Shown piece by piece: positions 45,812-53,328 of a stretch of DNA of 64,000 nucleotides. A model generated the notes under the pieces. The model was not told where the DNA came from. It searched no databases and saw nothing but the letters and a program-made list of their open reading frames with translations. The stretch's first letter is position 1, and each line of letters starts with the position of its first letter. Source of the stretch: Streptomyces sp. NBC_00576 (GTDB taxonomy: Bacteria; Actinomycetota; Actinomycetes; Streptomycetales; Streptomycetaceae); NCBI RefSeq assembly GCF_036345175.1, contig NZ_CP107780.1:3720001-3784000 (forward strand). The letters run 5' to 3'. A program made the translations under genes and the position numbers.

Positions 45812-45995
45812 GGAAGAGTGATGTCTGGAAGACGACCTCGCCCATCTGAACCTCTACTGGGATCACGCCCCAGCCGTAGGTGACCATTGCGGCCACCTCG
45901 CGGATGTCGGCGGAATCCTCGTCCGGCACAGGAACGAAGTAGTACGGCGACGGTCCGCGCCATTCGACCACTCGGCCGGAAAAGATCAACTCCAT
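45812..45995 (-). pseudogene. DUF1905 gene, 5' part, split by IS607 element
   Basis: The first 61 codons of the DUF1905 gene, from ATG 45995 (MELIFSGRVVEWRGPSPYYF), with GGAG upstream, to QTSLF at the element's right boundary. Translation would now run into IS sequence and read RCFDHQVLSV. DUF1905 domains often accompany YdeI-type domains; a YdeI-like gene occurs at 257-832, but the two are far apart here. Confidence 0.9.
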
Positions 45996-46095
45996 CAGGC
46001 CAGTCTCCTGCCTCGGTGGCGGCAACGTCACGTGATCGGCCTGCCGAAGGACAGGATTTCTCCGTCGCAGGGAATTCGGCCTGGTACGCCGCCTA

Positions 46096-46749
46096 CTACG
46101 CACCCGATGACTGTGAAGGGACCTGAGGGACGGCGGAGTTGGGGTCGAAGCCCGCGAAAGCCAGGCCGATGACGAAACCCGCCACCTCCTCCAACTGACG
46201 GACGCGATCCAGCGCCCCCAGAGTCGCCGGGATCCCGCCGACGTCACGGACCAGTTCGCCGACGACACGCAGCGCCGTCGGGTCGTCGCCGCACATCGCC
46301 ACCGTCACCCGGGACCGGCCGCCGTCGGGCGGGCTTGTCCACTGGCCGGCGGGGAAGAGATGGAACGCCTTCACGACCTGGGCGCCTGGAGCGAGCCCGG
46401 CGATCCGCCCCGCCATCGACTCCCCCTGTCCGGTGAGCAGAGTGCCGACACCATGTGCGACAGCGTTCGTGGGATCGATCAACGGCGTCCCGTCGAGTAC
46501 GCCGTCCGACGCGCCCACCGATTTCAGAGTGTCCTCGACACCGTCCCATGACACGGCGAGCAGCACCGCATCGCGCCCGACGACCACCTCACGCGGCGGA
46601 ACGGCGAGCACCCTGTGCCCCAGCCGCTCGGCAAGCCTCTCCGCCTTCACCTGCGACCGCCCGCCGATCGCCACCTCATGCCCCGCACGTGCCCAGCCCT
46701 CGCCCAGGGCCGCCGCAAGTGTCCCCGTTCCCAGGATCCCGATGCGCAT
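46096..46749 (-). CDS. NADPH-dependent F420 reductase-like protein
   Basis: A 217-aa Rossmann protein of the F420-oxidoreductase (NADP_Rossmann) family. The N-terminal dinucleotide loop MRIGILGTGTLAAALGEGWARAGHEVAIGGRS selects NADP(H) (GGRS after strand 2). DAVLLAVSWDGVEDTLKSVGA, LIDPTNAV, APGAQVVKAFHLFPAG and CGDDPTALRVVGELVRDVGG fit the family, whose members reduce F420 or other substrates. It is divergent from an HxlR regulator that probably controls it through the palindrome at 46804-46821. Confidence 0.85.
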   Translation of the reverse strand: MRIGILGTGTLAAALGEGWARAGHEVAIGGRSQVKAERLAERLGHRVLAVPPREVVVGRDAVLLAVSWDGVEDTLKSVGASDGVLDGTPLIDPTNAVAHGVGTLLTGQGESMAGRIAGLAPGAQVVKAFHLFPAGQWTSPPDGGRSRVTVAMCGDDPTALRVVGELVRDVGGIPATLGALDRVRQLEEVAGFVIGLAFAGFDPNSAVPQVPSQSSGA

Positions 46750-46803
46750 CGTCGCCGCCTCTCAAACAGTGATTGGTTGGGTAGGCACGGTATGCAGAGC
46801 GTT

Positions 46804-46821
46804 ACGCACTGATCGGTGCGT
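46804..46821. promoter_or_regulatory. inverted repeat in reductase/HxlR divergent promoter
   Basis: ACGCACTGA-TCGGTGCGT is an 18-bp inverted repeat with 8 of 9 arm positions paired. It lies between the divergent reductase and HxlR genes. A GTG at 46816 falls inside it and is therefore unlikely to be the HxlR start. HxlR proteins bind such repeats as dimers; the assignment is inferred. Confidence 0.6.
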
Positions 46822-46848
46822 GACCAACACCGGATGATGGGCGGCGAG

Positions 46849-47226
46849 ATGACTGATCACGACGCCCACTGCCTCGATTTCGTCGCCGACTGCCGTCTGC
46901 GCGCGGCCACTGATCTCTTCAGCCACACCTGGGATCCCGTCGTACTGGCGGCTCTTCGCGTGGGGTCGCGCCGACGCCGTGAGCTGCGCACCGCGATCGG
47001 TGGCATCAGCGACAAGGTTCTTACCGAGTCCCTGCACCGTCTGCTCGCCGCCGGACTGGTCGAACGCCACGCACACGCCGAGGCGCCGCCTCGCGTCGAG
47101 TACGCCCTGACCAGCTTGGGACAGAGTTTGGTCGAGGGCCCGATGATGACGCTCGGCCGCTGGGCGATCGAGCACGCTGACGAGCTTCTCGAAGCCCAGG
47201 AGAGCAGCGCCTCAAAAGGTCTGTGA
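46849..47226 (+). CDS. HxlR-family regulator
   Basis: A 125-aa winged-helix regulator of the HxlR/DUF24 family (DLFSHTWDPVVLAALRVGSRRRRELRTAIGGISDKVLTESLHRLLAAGLVERHAH, then ALTSLGQSL). A Cys in AHCLDFVADCRLRAATDLF near the N-terminus is in the usual place for redox or electrophile sensing. I use ATG 46849 with GGCGGCGAG upstream; ATG 46834 is possible, whereas a GTG at 46816 lies in the operator. Probably represses the divergent reductase and itself. Confidence 0.88.
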   Translation: MTDHDAHCLDFVADCRLRAATDLFSHTWDPVVLAALRVGSRRRRELRTAIGGISDKVLTESLHRLLAAGLVERHAHAEAPPRVEYALTSLGQSLVEGPMMTLGRWAIEHADELLEAQESSASKGL

Positions 47227-47628
47227 GCACGGCCCGGCTCGCTGCGCGGAGCCTGGCGAAGGAGACCGGGCGCCGACTGACGCGGCTGGGCAGACGGCGA
47301 CTACGGGCGGCCCAGCAGGGCGAGGATTTTGGCGGACTACGTCTTCGGCGGTCCCGCTGCCCTCCCGAACGGCCCGGTCCGACGCGGCGTCGTCAGCGCA
47401 CGGCCGGTCCCGTCCGGTCTGGGCCGGGCTCTGATCCGCATGGGCAAGGCCCTGGACTCCGACTCCGACTCCGACTCCGACACCGGCTCGGGCAGCAACT
47501 TCAGCTGTGGTGGTGGGAGCGGCTGTGACTGAGCCGCCTACTGGGCTGGGCTCTTGGCGTCGCGTGACTCGTCGTAGGATCTCCCGCTGTTGGTCGGCAC
47601 AGTCTTCGGCACAGTCTGGGGGGCGTAC
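47227..47628 (+). other. gene-remnant region with Asp-Ser coding repeat
   Basis: 402 bases with no complete gene. A frame at 47281-47532 reads like the C-terminus of a lost protein (ILADYVFGGPAALPNG ... SNFSCGGGSGCD) but has stops upstream and no start beyond a TTG. It carries the GACTCC repeat at 47455-47484. The final bases hold the GGGGGG ribosome site of the next gene. Confidence 0.5.
47455..47484 (+). repeat. GACTCC hexanucleotide tandem repeat
   Basis: Four perfect GACTCC copies and one variant (GACACC). In the remnant frame they encode Asp-Ser repeats followed by TGSGSN, resembling a low-complexity tail. Confidence 0.85.
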
Positions 47629-47994
47629 ATGGAAAGACCGGACGACCGCATCCCATCCGTTCTGCGCTTCGCCGCGGAACTCGTCGCCTGGGTGGCCACC
47701 CCGTGGGCCTTGTCCACGTACTCGTGGCTGCTCGCCGTCCTGGCCGTGGTGGTGCTGGTCGGTCTGCCGACCGTCTTCTCGACGCCGGGGGACAAGGCAC
47801 AGGTGATCATCCCTGTCTCGGGTACGGTCACGATCCTGCTCGTGCTGCTCCAACTCGCTGCTGCCGTGATCGCCGCGTGGTCGGTATGGCCCGTCTATGC
47901 GGCAGTCCTCGTGTCTCTCCTGGTGGCCGCCACCCTCGTCACGGAACGCCGACGGTGGTGGTGGCTACTCTCCACGGACCGGCACACCGGCTGA
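47629..47994 (+). CDS. YrdB-family (DUF2568) membrane protein
   Basis: A 121-aa protein of four membrane segments (SVLRFAAELVAWVATPWAL, WLLAVLAVVVLVGLPTVF, TILLVLLQLAAAVIAAWSV, YAAVLVSLLVAATLV). The start RFAAELVAW and the FSTPGDK loop match DUF2568/YrdB proteins. ATG 47629 is chosen because GGGGGG lies 6 bases upstream; an in-frame TTG at 47590 has no such site. Function unknown. It stands alone between two remnant regions. Confidence 0.82.
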   Translation: MERPDDRIPSVLRFAAELVAWVATPWALSTYSWLLAVLAVVVLVGLPTVFSTPGDKAQVIIPVSGTVTILLVLLQLAAAVIAAWSVWPVYAAVLVSLLVAATLVTERRRWWWLLSTDRHTG

Positions 47995-48266
47995 TCAGCG
48001 GGCGCTGCGCGATCGGCGTGACACGTTCCAGAGCGCTGGCGCCCCGGTCGCCACGCGCGGACAAGGAGCACGGCGCTGCGGCGATTGCCGCACGCTGAGG
48101 CGGCCGGCGACTTCGACGCCTTCTCTGTCGAGGGACACTCGGCCCAGTACGCCGCCTACTACACGCCGTGAGGCCGTGACCCCGTCGAGACGCACTCGGG
48201 GGTGTCTCGCCCGACCGGTGTTGCTCCGGCATCGGAACTCGGCCGCTGCCCGAGGCGGCGTTGGAG
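47995..48266 (+). other. remnant region with YAAYY motif
   Basis: No intact gene is present. A short frame ending at 48171 reads AEAAGDFDAFSVEGHSAQYA AYYTP then stop. It is similar to a frame ending at 46126 on the other side of the HxlR locus (DFSVAGNSAWYAAYYAP). Both look like C-terminal remains of one family. Confidence 0.5.
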
Positions 48267-49103
48267 TCATGCCGGGCTGCCGGGTGCGGGCTGGTGCGCA
48301 CCGCCGGTGGGCTCGAACCCGGCCAGCATCTGTTCCAGCGCCGCCTGGTCCGGCCCAATGAACGCCGATTCTCCTGGTGCCGAGCCCAGCGTGTCGATCA
48401 TCGCCCCGGTTACTCCCGGGGCCGGCGGCAGATGCGTGGAGAGGACGAGCTCCGGATTCCTGTCCCGCAGCAGTCGGAAGGTATCGAGAAACTTCTGGAC
48501 GTCCACGTTGTGCACCCACGGGCTGTCGACCGTGGCCCACAGCAGTTGTGCGGCCCGCAAGTCCTCGACCCCGACCGCGCGGACGTCGTCAGCCTGTGCC
48601 AGTTCGGTACTGGACATCGGCCCACCGAAGCAGTCGGAGCTGAAACAGACGCCCGACCGGTCGTCGAAGAGGCCAACGGTCGCCGGGTTGTCGAACAACG
48701 GCGGTCTGAACCCCGTGAGGGTACGGTCGCCGACATCCAGGCTCTGGCCCGGATTGAGCAGATACAGACGATCTAGCGGCAGCGGCCGCTCACAGGACAT
48801 GAGCCCGGCGGAGAGAAACGTGGTCACGACACGCGCCTCGGGCGCCGCAGCGAGGAGGTCGAAGATCCCACCCGTGTGATCACGATCCGGGTGCGTGAGC
48901 CAGATCCATCGCACATCGGCCGGATCCACCACGGAACCGACCGCCTCCAGGAAGTTCCGGTCGGGCAGACCGAGTCCCGTGTCGATGACGACGGGCTGCG
49001 CAGCGAGCAGTACGAAGGCGTTCACCGGGAGGTGCCCAATCCCCGGCACCTCAAGGCTGTCAGTCAGAACGCTGATGTCCGGGCGGACCTTGTGAACCGG
49101 CAT
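48267..49103 (-). CDS. MBL-fold metallohydrolase
   Basis: A 278-aa metallo-beta-lactamase-fold protein. Visible metal motifs are LTHPDRDHTGGIFD near residue 75 (HxxxDH form), VVIDTGLGLPDRNF before it, FSSDCFGGPMS near 165, and a late STHLPPAPG His. This pattern suits diiron flavodiiron-like or lactonase-like members rather than true beta-lactamases. The start at ATG 49103 (MPVHKVRPDISVL) has GGAG 7 bases upstream; ATG 49157 with GGGAGG is an alternative that adds 18 residues. Substrate unknown. Confidence 0.85.
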   Translation of the reverse strand: MPVHKVRPDISVLTDSLEVPGIGHLPVNAFVLLAAQPVVIDTGLGLPDRNFLEAVGSVVDPADVRWIWLTHPDRDHTGGIFDLLAAAPEARVVTTFLSAGLMSCERPLPLDRLYLLNPGQSLDVGDRTLTGFRPPLFDNPATVGLFDDRSGVCFSSDCFGGPMSSTELAQADDVRAVGVEDLRAAQLLWATVDSPWVHNVDVQKFLDTFRLLRDRNPELVLSTHLPPAPGVTGAMIDTLGSAPGESAFIGPDQAALEQMLAGFEPTGGAHQPAPGSPA

Positions 49104-49658
49104 GTCGCATCTCCACGTCCCCCAGGACAGTGATCGCGCCGCGGCCTGCTTTTCCATCGTCCTCCCTTCCCCCAGGCTCCGCATCCCCGGCCACGACACC
49201 CGGGCGGACGCGGCAGCCGAGGGGCATGGCCGCGCGGCCTCGTCGGGATCGGTGTCTCCTGCCCGATCGGCGTGGCCAGATCGGATGGCTGTACAGCGGT
49301 GGCTCCTGCGCCACCGCATGACGATCCGACCGTGGACGTCTGGTACGCCGCACCGCACTCGGCCGGTGTCATGACCTGCGCTAACGCTGTCCGAGCGGGC
49401 GAGCGGGCGAGCGGTGCGGACTCTGCGGGAGTCTGCGCCCTCGTCCGACTGGCCGTGGCGTCGCCCCCATGCGGCGCCACGGCGACACGGCGACTCGTCC
49501 CGTTGGAGCAGTTGGAAAGGGCTGGTCTGTGCCGGCGAGGAATGCCCGCATCAGCCGGGTACGCGACGGTCCCCGGTGCCTGGCGGTACCGGGGACCGTC
49601 GCTTACGTCGCTTGTGGCCCTGGATTCAAGGAAGTTGACGAGCGATGACGAGCGATGA
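49104..49658. other. intergenic region without a supported gene
   Basis: 555 bases holding only the upstream region of the MBL gene, a GAGCGGGC direct repeat near 49395-49412, and the terminator at 49563-49602. Several open frames occur but none has both a start with ribosome site and family-like sequence. Confidence 0.6.
49563..49602 (-). terminator. strong hairpin downstream of DUF3455 gene
   Basis: A perfect 15-bp stem (GCGACGGTCCCCGGT with ACCGGGGACCGTCGC) and a 10-base loop, 57 bases after the stop of the minus-strand DUF3455 gene. Confidence 0.8.
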
Positions 49659-50210
49659 CTACTTGGTCGGCTTGTAGAACGTGTACGTCGCGGAGTAGGG
49701 AACGCTCACCTGGTCGGTGCCGGTGCAGGCAGCGGCAGGGGCGACGCCGCCGCGGGTGTTGAGGCGCTGGATGTAGGAGACGTCGGCGAAGACACCGGTG
49801 CCGCGCGTGGCGGTCGACTTCAGGAGGAGCTCCGGGATCGTGCCGGTCTTGGGGGAGTTGGCGACGGCGGCGGCGTTGACCGCGCTGCCGTCCACGGTGG
49901 ACACCCAGACCGGGCCGCGGGAGTGGAGGGCCACGGCACGGCGGGAGTGGTCGTTCTTGGCCCAGAGGGTGGCGGCGGGCTCCAGCAGCTTCCAGGCGCC
50001 GTCGGTGCAGGTGTAGGTCTGGACGCCTTCGGCGGAGAAAACGCCGGTCAGTCTGTTGCCGTCGGGGACTTTCAGCGCGGCGGGAGCGTCGACACCGTGG
50101 CGGGCGGGCTGCGAGACCGCGGCCTGGCCGACCGTCGCACTCAGGAGCGTGCCGGCCGATACGGCGGCGAGAGCTGTGGTGGTGAGGATGATTCGCTTGG
50201 CGAGTTTCAT
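49659..50210 (-). CDS. secreted DUF3455 protein
   Basis: A 183-aa exported protein. The signal peptide covers about residues 1-31 (KRIILTTTALAAVSAGTLLSATVGQAA). The mature part contains the DUF3455 features GVFSAEGVQTYTCTDGAWKLLEPAATL, GPVWVSTVDGSAVNAAAV, IPELLLKSTATRGTGVFADVSYIQRLNTRGGVAP and a closing VPYSATYTFYK. ATG 50210 has GGAG upstream. Extracellular; function unknown. A strong hairpin follows. Confidence 0.88.
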   Translation of the reverse strand: MKLAKRIILTTTALAAVSAGTLLSATVGQAAVSQPARHGVDAPAALKVPDGNRLTGVFSAEGVQTYTCTDGAWKLLEPAATLWAKNDHSRRAVALHSRGPVWVSTVDGSAVNAAAVANSPKTGTIPELLLKSTATRGTGVFADVSYIQRLNTRGGVAPAAACTGTDQVSVPYSATYTFYKPTK

Positions 50211-50370
50211 CGGGCTTGTCTCCAGAACGTTTTCTGAACTCTGAACTCCGGCGCTGGACTTGGCCGCGGGAGCGGCACGGATGTCACGCATGTCCCTGTG
50301 CCGGAACTGTGCGGTCCGTCGATCTTCCGGGCACGGTAATTGCTCTCGGGCCCTCAGCCCCGCCCTGTTC

Positions 50371-50638
50371 CGTGAAGATCGACAACGAGAACGTGAACAA
50401 CTCGTGTGCGTCGCGGCATTTCGGGTCCGCGAACTACGCGAACTCCTCGGCATACGAACTCAGCCCCCTCTGGTCGAACAGCGGCTACCCGGGCTCCTTC
50501 GGCGACGTGCGCGTGTACGCGGACATCAATTACGTGGGCGCCTCCACCTGCGCTCCCAACGGGGGCTCGGGCAACATCCCGTCGGAGTGGAACGACCGCA
50601 TCTCCTCCCACAAGTGGGTCACCAACTGCGGCTTCTGA
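50371..50638 (+). pseudogene. fragment of secreted Cys-rich (I36/crystallin-like) protein
   Basis: About 88 codons resembling the C-terminal half of small secreted Streptomyces proteins of the peptidase-inhibitor I36 or beta/gamma-crystallin type (VNNSCASRHFGSANYANSSA, GDVRVYADINYVGASTCAP, SHKWVTNCGF; three Cys that could pair). No signal peptide or convincing start lies upstream. It sits between DUF3455 and ArsR-like genes. Family call is tentative. Confidence 0.45.
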
Positions 50639-50786
50639 CCGTCGCACTCCCGCCGTCGGGCCTTCCGGGTGTCACGCCCGGGAGGCCTGCCGGGCGCAGA
50701 GGACGAGCCGTCCGCAGCACCCGCCACGTCAAGTCAGGGGGCCCGGCATACGGCGGAGATCACCATCCGACGCTGAGCCGAAAACC

Positions 50787-51767
50787 TCAGTGGCCGGCTT
50801 CGAGGATCTGCAGGCCGAGCGGCGTGGCGGTATGAACAACGCACTTCCCACTGCGCTGACTGCTGACCAGACCGCTCTCGCGCAGGACTGTGATCTGGTA
50901 GGAGATGCTGGACTGAGCGACCCCGACGGCGTGAGCGACGTCCGAGGACGTGCGGCCGTCCCGGCGGGCGATGGCGGACAGGATGGCGGCACGGGTGCGC
51001 CCGAGGAGACGGGCGGCCCCCGTTCCCCACGGTTGGGCCAGGTCCCAAGGACTCTTGGCCACCGGATAGACGAGGACGGGCGGGAGTGCCGGGTTGGCCG
51101 GGGCGGTCGGACGCCGCCAGCAGAAGAAGGACGGAATGAGGAGAAGCCCCCGGCCGTCCAGTGACACGTCACGGTCGACCGGGTAGTCCACCTCAAGGAC
51201 CGGGTCCCGCCACCGGGCGAACGGAGCCAGACCTTCGAGGAGCGCCTGGACACCGCCGTCGAGCAACGTTCTTGTGCGCACGTCCACATCGGCTCCCACC
51301 ACGGCACGCATGCGCGGCCAGTGCGGCCGAACCGTCGTCTCGAAGTACGTATCCAGGGCCCTGGCGATCACAAGGAGGTTGGTGTCGCTCGGGCGTGGCG
51401 CCGTGCCCGGCCTGCCGATCCCGCGCTGGACGGTGTCCAGCCGGGTGAGCTGGTGTGAGACCTCACGGGGTGAAGTGCTGCAGATCGTGTCCAGCGCTGC
51501 CGGGAGTCCATCCGCGGCTGAGGGAGTCAAGAAGTCAGGGATGTAGCCGACGCTGGGCACCAGCCCACGCAGGGGAGACAGAGCCGCGCGCAGCCTCTCG
51601 TCACGGAGCAGCCGGTGACGCGTCGTGCTCCGCCACGTACCGAACGCCGTCTGCCCCTCGTCGGTCTTTAATCGGCACATGCTGCAGATGATTTCCCACG
51701 TGGGATCAGGGTGGCGCAGGAGCCGGATCTTCTTCAGGTCGTCGGCGGTGAAGTGCAGACGGAGCAC
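50787..51767 (-). CDS. ArsR-like winged-helix regulator (DUF5937 type)
   Basis: A 326-aa regulator starting at GTG 51767, with AAGGAGG at ideal spacing. The N-terminal domain begins LRLHFTADDLKKIRLLRHPDPTWEI, the start of DUF5937 proteins. The C-terminal 80 residues form an ArsR-type HTH (LLGRTRAAILSAIARRDGRTSSDVAHAVGVAQSSISYQITVLRESGLVSSQRSG). No metal-binding Cys cluster of classic ArsR is seen. Function of the regulon unknown; such genes often neighbour exporters, none of which is here. Confidence 0.88.
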   Translation of the reverse strand: MLRLHFTADDLKKIRLLRHPDPTWEIICSMCRLKTDEGQTAFGTWRSTTRHRLLRDERLRAALSPLRGLVPSVGYIPDFLTPSAADGLPAALDTICSTSPREVSHQLTRLDTVQRGIGRPGTAPRPSDTNLLVIARALDTYFETTVRPHWPRMRAVVGADVDVRTRTLLDGGVQALLEGLAPFARWRDPVLEVDYPVDRDVSLDGRGLLLIPSFFCWRRPTAPANPALPPVLVYPVAKSPWDLAQPWGTGAARLLGRTRAAILSAIARRDGRTSSDVAHAVGVAQSSISYQITVLRESGLVSSQRSGKCVVHTATPLGLQILEAGH

Positions 51768-52165
51768 GGATACCTCCTTGGCGATGGGCAGTGTGGGGTG
51801 TCGACCTCCGGCTGGACGCTGCCGTCGAACGCGTGGTGGTTCCCCGATGGCGTCGCTGTTGGCGTCGCTGTTGGCGTCGCCGTGACCCCCTGGGCGCTCA
51901 CGGCGCGATGTGCAGTGCAGGCCATCGGGGGTAGGGCCGGAGGGACGAGTCGTGCCCATGCCCATACCTATGCCGCATCGGAAGCAGGCTTCTCCGCCAT
52001 ATCGGGCATATGGGGTGCAACAAGTGAGACTTCCCCCCGATTTTTCGCAGTGGGTCGGACTGCGAAGCAACACGGATCTCGCCCCGCCATGCTGACCCGG
52101 AACAGGTCGACTGCGCCAGAGAAGCACCGGGGAGGATACGTCGATGGTCCGATAACCTCATCTCT
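51768..52165. other. divergent intergenic region with 12-bp tandem repeat
   Basis: 398 bases between divergent regulators. They hold three tandem 12-bp units (GGCGTCGCTGTT, GGCGTCGCTGTT, GGCGTCGCCGTG) at 51850-51885, ATGCCCATACCTATGCC near 51957-51973, and a relatively AT-richer stretch around 51990-52030. No supported gene. Confidence 0.65.
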
Positions 52166-53101
52166 ATGGTTGCCGGGAACAGGCGTCATCGAAGCCTGCG
52201 TCATCCGAGTGTTCACCAACTGCGCCTACTGCTCGTCGTGGCGGAGGAACTGCACTTTGGGCGGGCGGCCTCACGCATGTTCATCTCGCAGCCCGCACTC
52301 AGTCAGCAGATCCGTGCTCTGGAGGAGCGCCTGGGAGTCTCGTTGATCGAACGCGGGGGTGGGGTCGTACGGCTGACGCCCGCGGGACGCGCGGTTGCTG
52401 AGGAGTCCAGGGCGGTCATCAACAAGCTGGATCGGCTGCTTCAGGTGGCCGACTCACACGCCGGGGCGGTAACCGGAAAAGTACGGGTCGGGTCGCTCGG
52501 CGCTGAGGCCGCCATGCCGCATGCCAGTGCTGTGCTTGCCCAGCTACGTGACCATCATCCCCACCTTGAGGTCGAGGTGCGCACCCTCGGCTTTGTCCAG
52601 CAGTTCGACTTTCTGGTTAACGGAGAGGTCGACGCGGCGTTCCTGCGCGGTCCGCTGCCCTCAGGGTTCCAGAGCTGTCGACTGGCCACGGAATCGCGCG
52701 TCGTGTGCCTGGCGGCAGCTGATCCCCTGGCCTGCGAGGAGACTCTGACACTGGCTCAGCTTGCGGACCGCATGGTCGTCGACATGCCACGGGAAGTGCC
52801 CCGTACATGGTGGGATCACCTCACCGTCAATCCCCGACCCGACGGGACTCGGGTGCGATTCGGGCCCCTGGTGCGGGACACCGAGGCCATGGTCCTGGCG
52901 GTCCTGCAAAGGCAGGCCATCACTTTCCTTCCGGCCTCGGCACGCCGCCTCTATCCACGCCCGGGGCTCGTCTATGTCGACGTCCCCGAGCTCGGTGAGT
53001 CGGTCTCCTTCCTCGCGTGGCTCCCGGCGAACCGCGACCTGCCTGCCGTACGCGCCCTGCGAGCGGCGGCTCACTCGGCGCAGCAGAAGCAGGAGGAGTG
53101 A
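52166..53101 (+). CDS. LysR-family regulator
   Basis: A 311-aa LysR regulator. The HTH (LRLLLVVAEELHFGRAASRMFISQPALSQQIRALEERLG, about residues 19-58) is followed by a LysR substrate-binding domain (GKVRVGSLGAEAAMPHASAVLAQLRDHHPHLEVEV, ... VDAAFLRGPLPSGFQ). ATG 52166 is used. LysR genes are often divergent from their targets, and here the divergent gene is the ArsR-like regulator, so cross-regulation is possible. No inducer can be inferred. Confidence 0.92.
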   Translation: MVAGNRRHRSLRHPSVHQLRLLLVVAEELHFGRAASRMFISQPALSQQIRALEERLGVSLIERGGGVVRLTPAGRAVAEESRAVINKLDRLLQVADSHAGAVTGKVRVGSLGAEAAMPHASAVLAQLRDHHPHLEVEVRTLGFVQQFDFLVNGEVDAAFLRGPLPSGFQSCRLATESRVVCLAAADPLACEETLTLAQLADRMVVDMPREVPRTWWDHLTVNPRPDGTRVRFGPLVRDTEAMVLAVLQRQAITFLPASARRLYPRPGLVYVDVPELGESVSFLAWLPANRDLPAVRALRAAAHSAQQKQEE

Positions 53102-53328
53102 CCCCGCAACGAGAGTTGTCCAACCTGAAGTTGCAGGTCGCGGGACTGGCGTGGGCCGGTGCCGGCGTGCTCGTGGCGGTCGGGGCCTGATCGCCAGCAG
53201 GCCGAGCTTCCGCCAGGCGAGTTCGTGTCACCCGCGTCGGCGGACGACTTCGCCGATGCGCTGTTGAGGAGGTAACAGGAGGAGGTAACAGAGGGGAATC
53301 TTCCGTCACCGGAAGAAGTTCACGAGGC
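53102..53328 (+). other. remnant of a gene C-terminus and 13-bp duplication
   Basis: A short open stretch ending at the TAA at 53274 reads RQQAELPPGEFVSPASADDF then ADALLRR, like the end of a real protein without its beginning. The tandem duplication GAGGAGGTAACAG (53266-53278, 53279-53291) overlaps that stop. No start or domain. Confidence 0.4.

Noticed and set aside
47995..48171. A real gene ending at 48171
   Set aside because: Stops upstream and lack of a start or ribosome site leave only a short C-terminal-like stretch, so it is recorded as a remnant instead.
53098..53187. 29-codon GTG frame overlapping the LysR stop
   Set aside because: The AGGAGG is only one base from the GTG, too close to work. 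The product is a tiny hydrophobic peptide without support.
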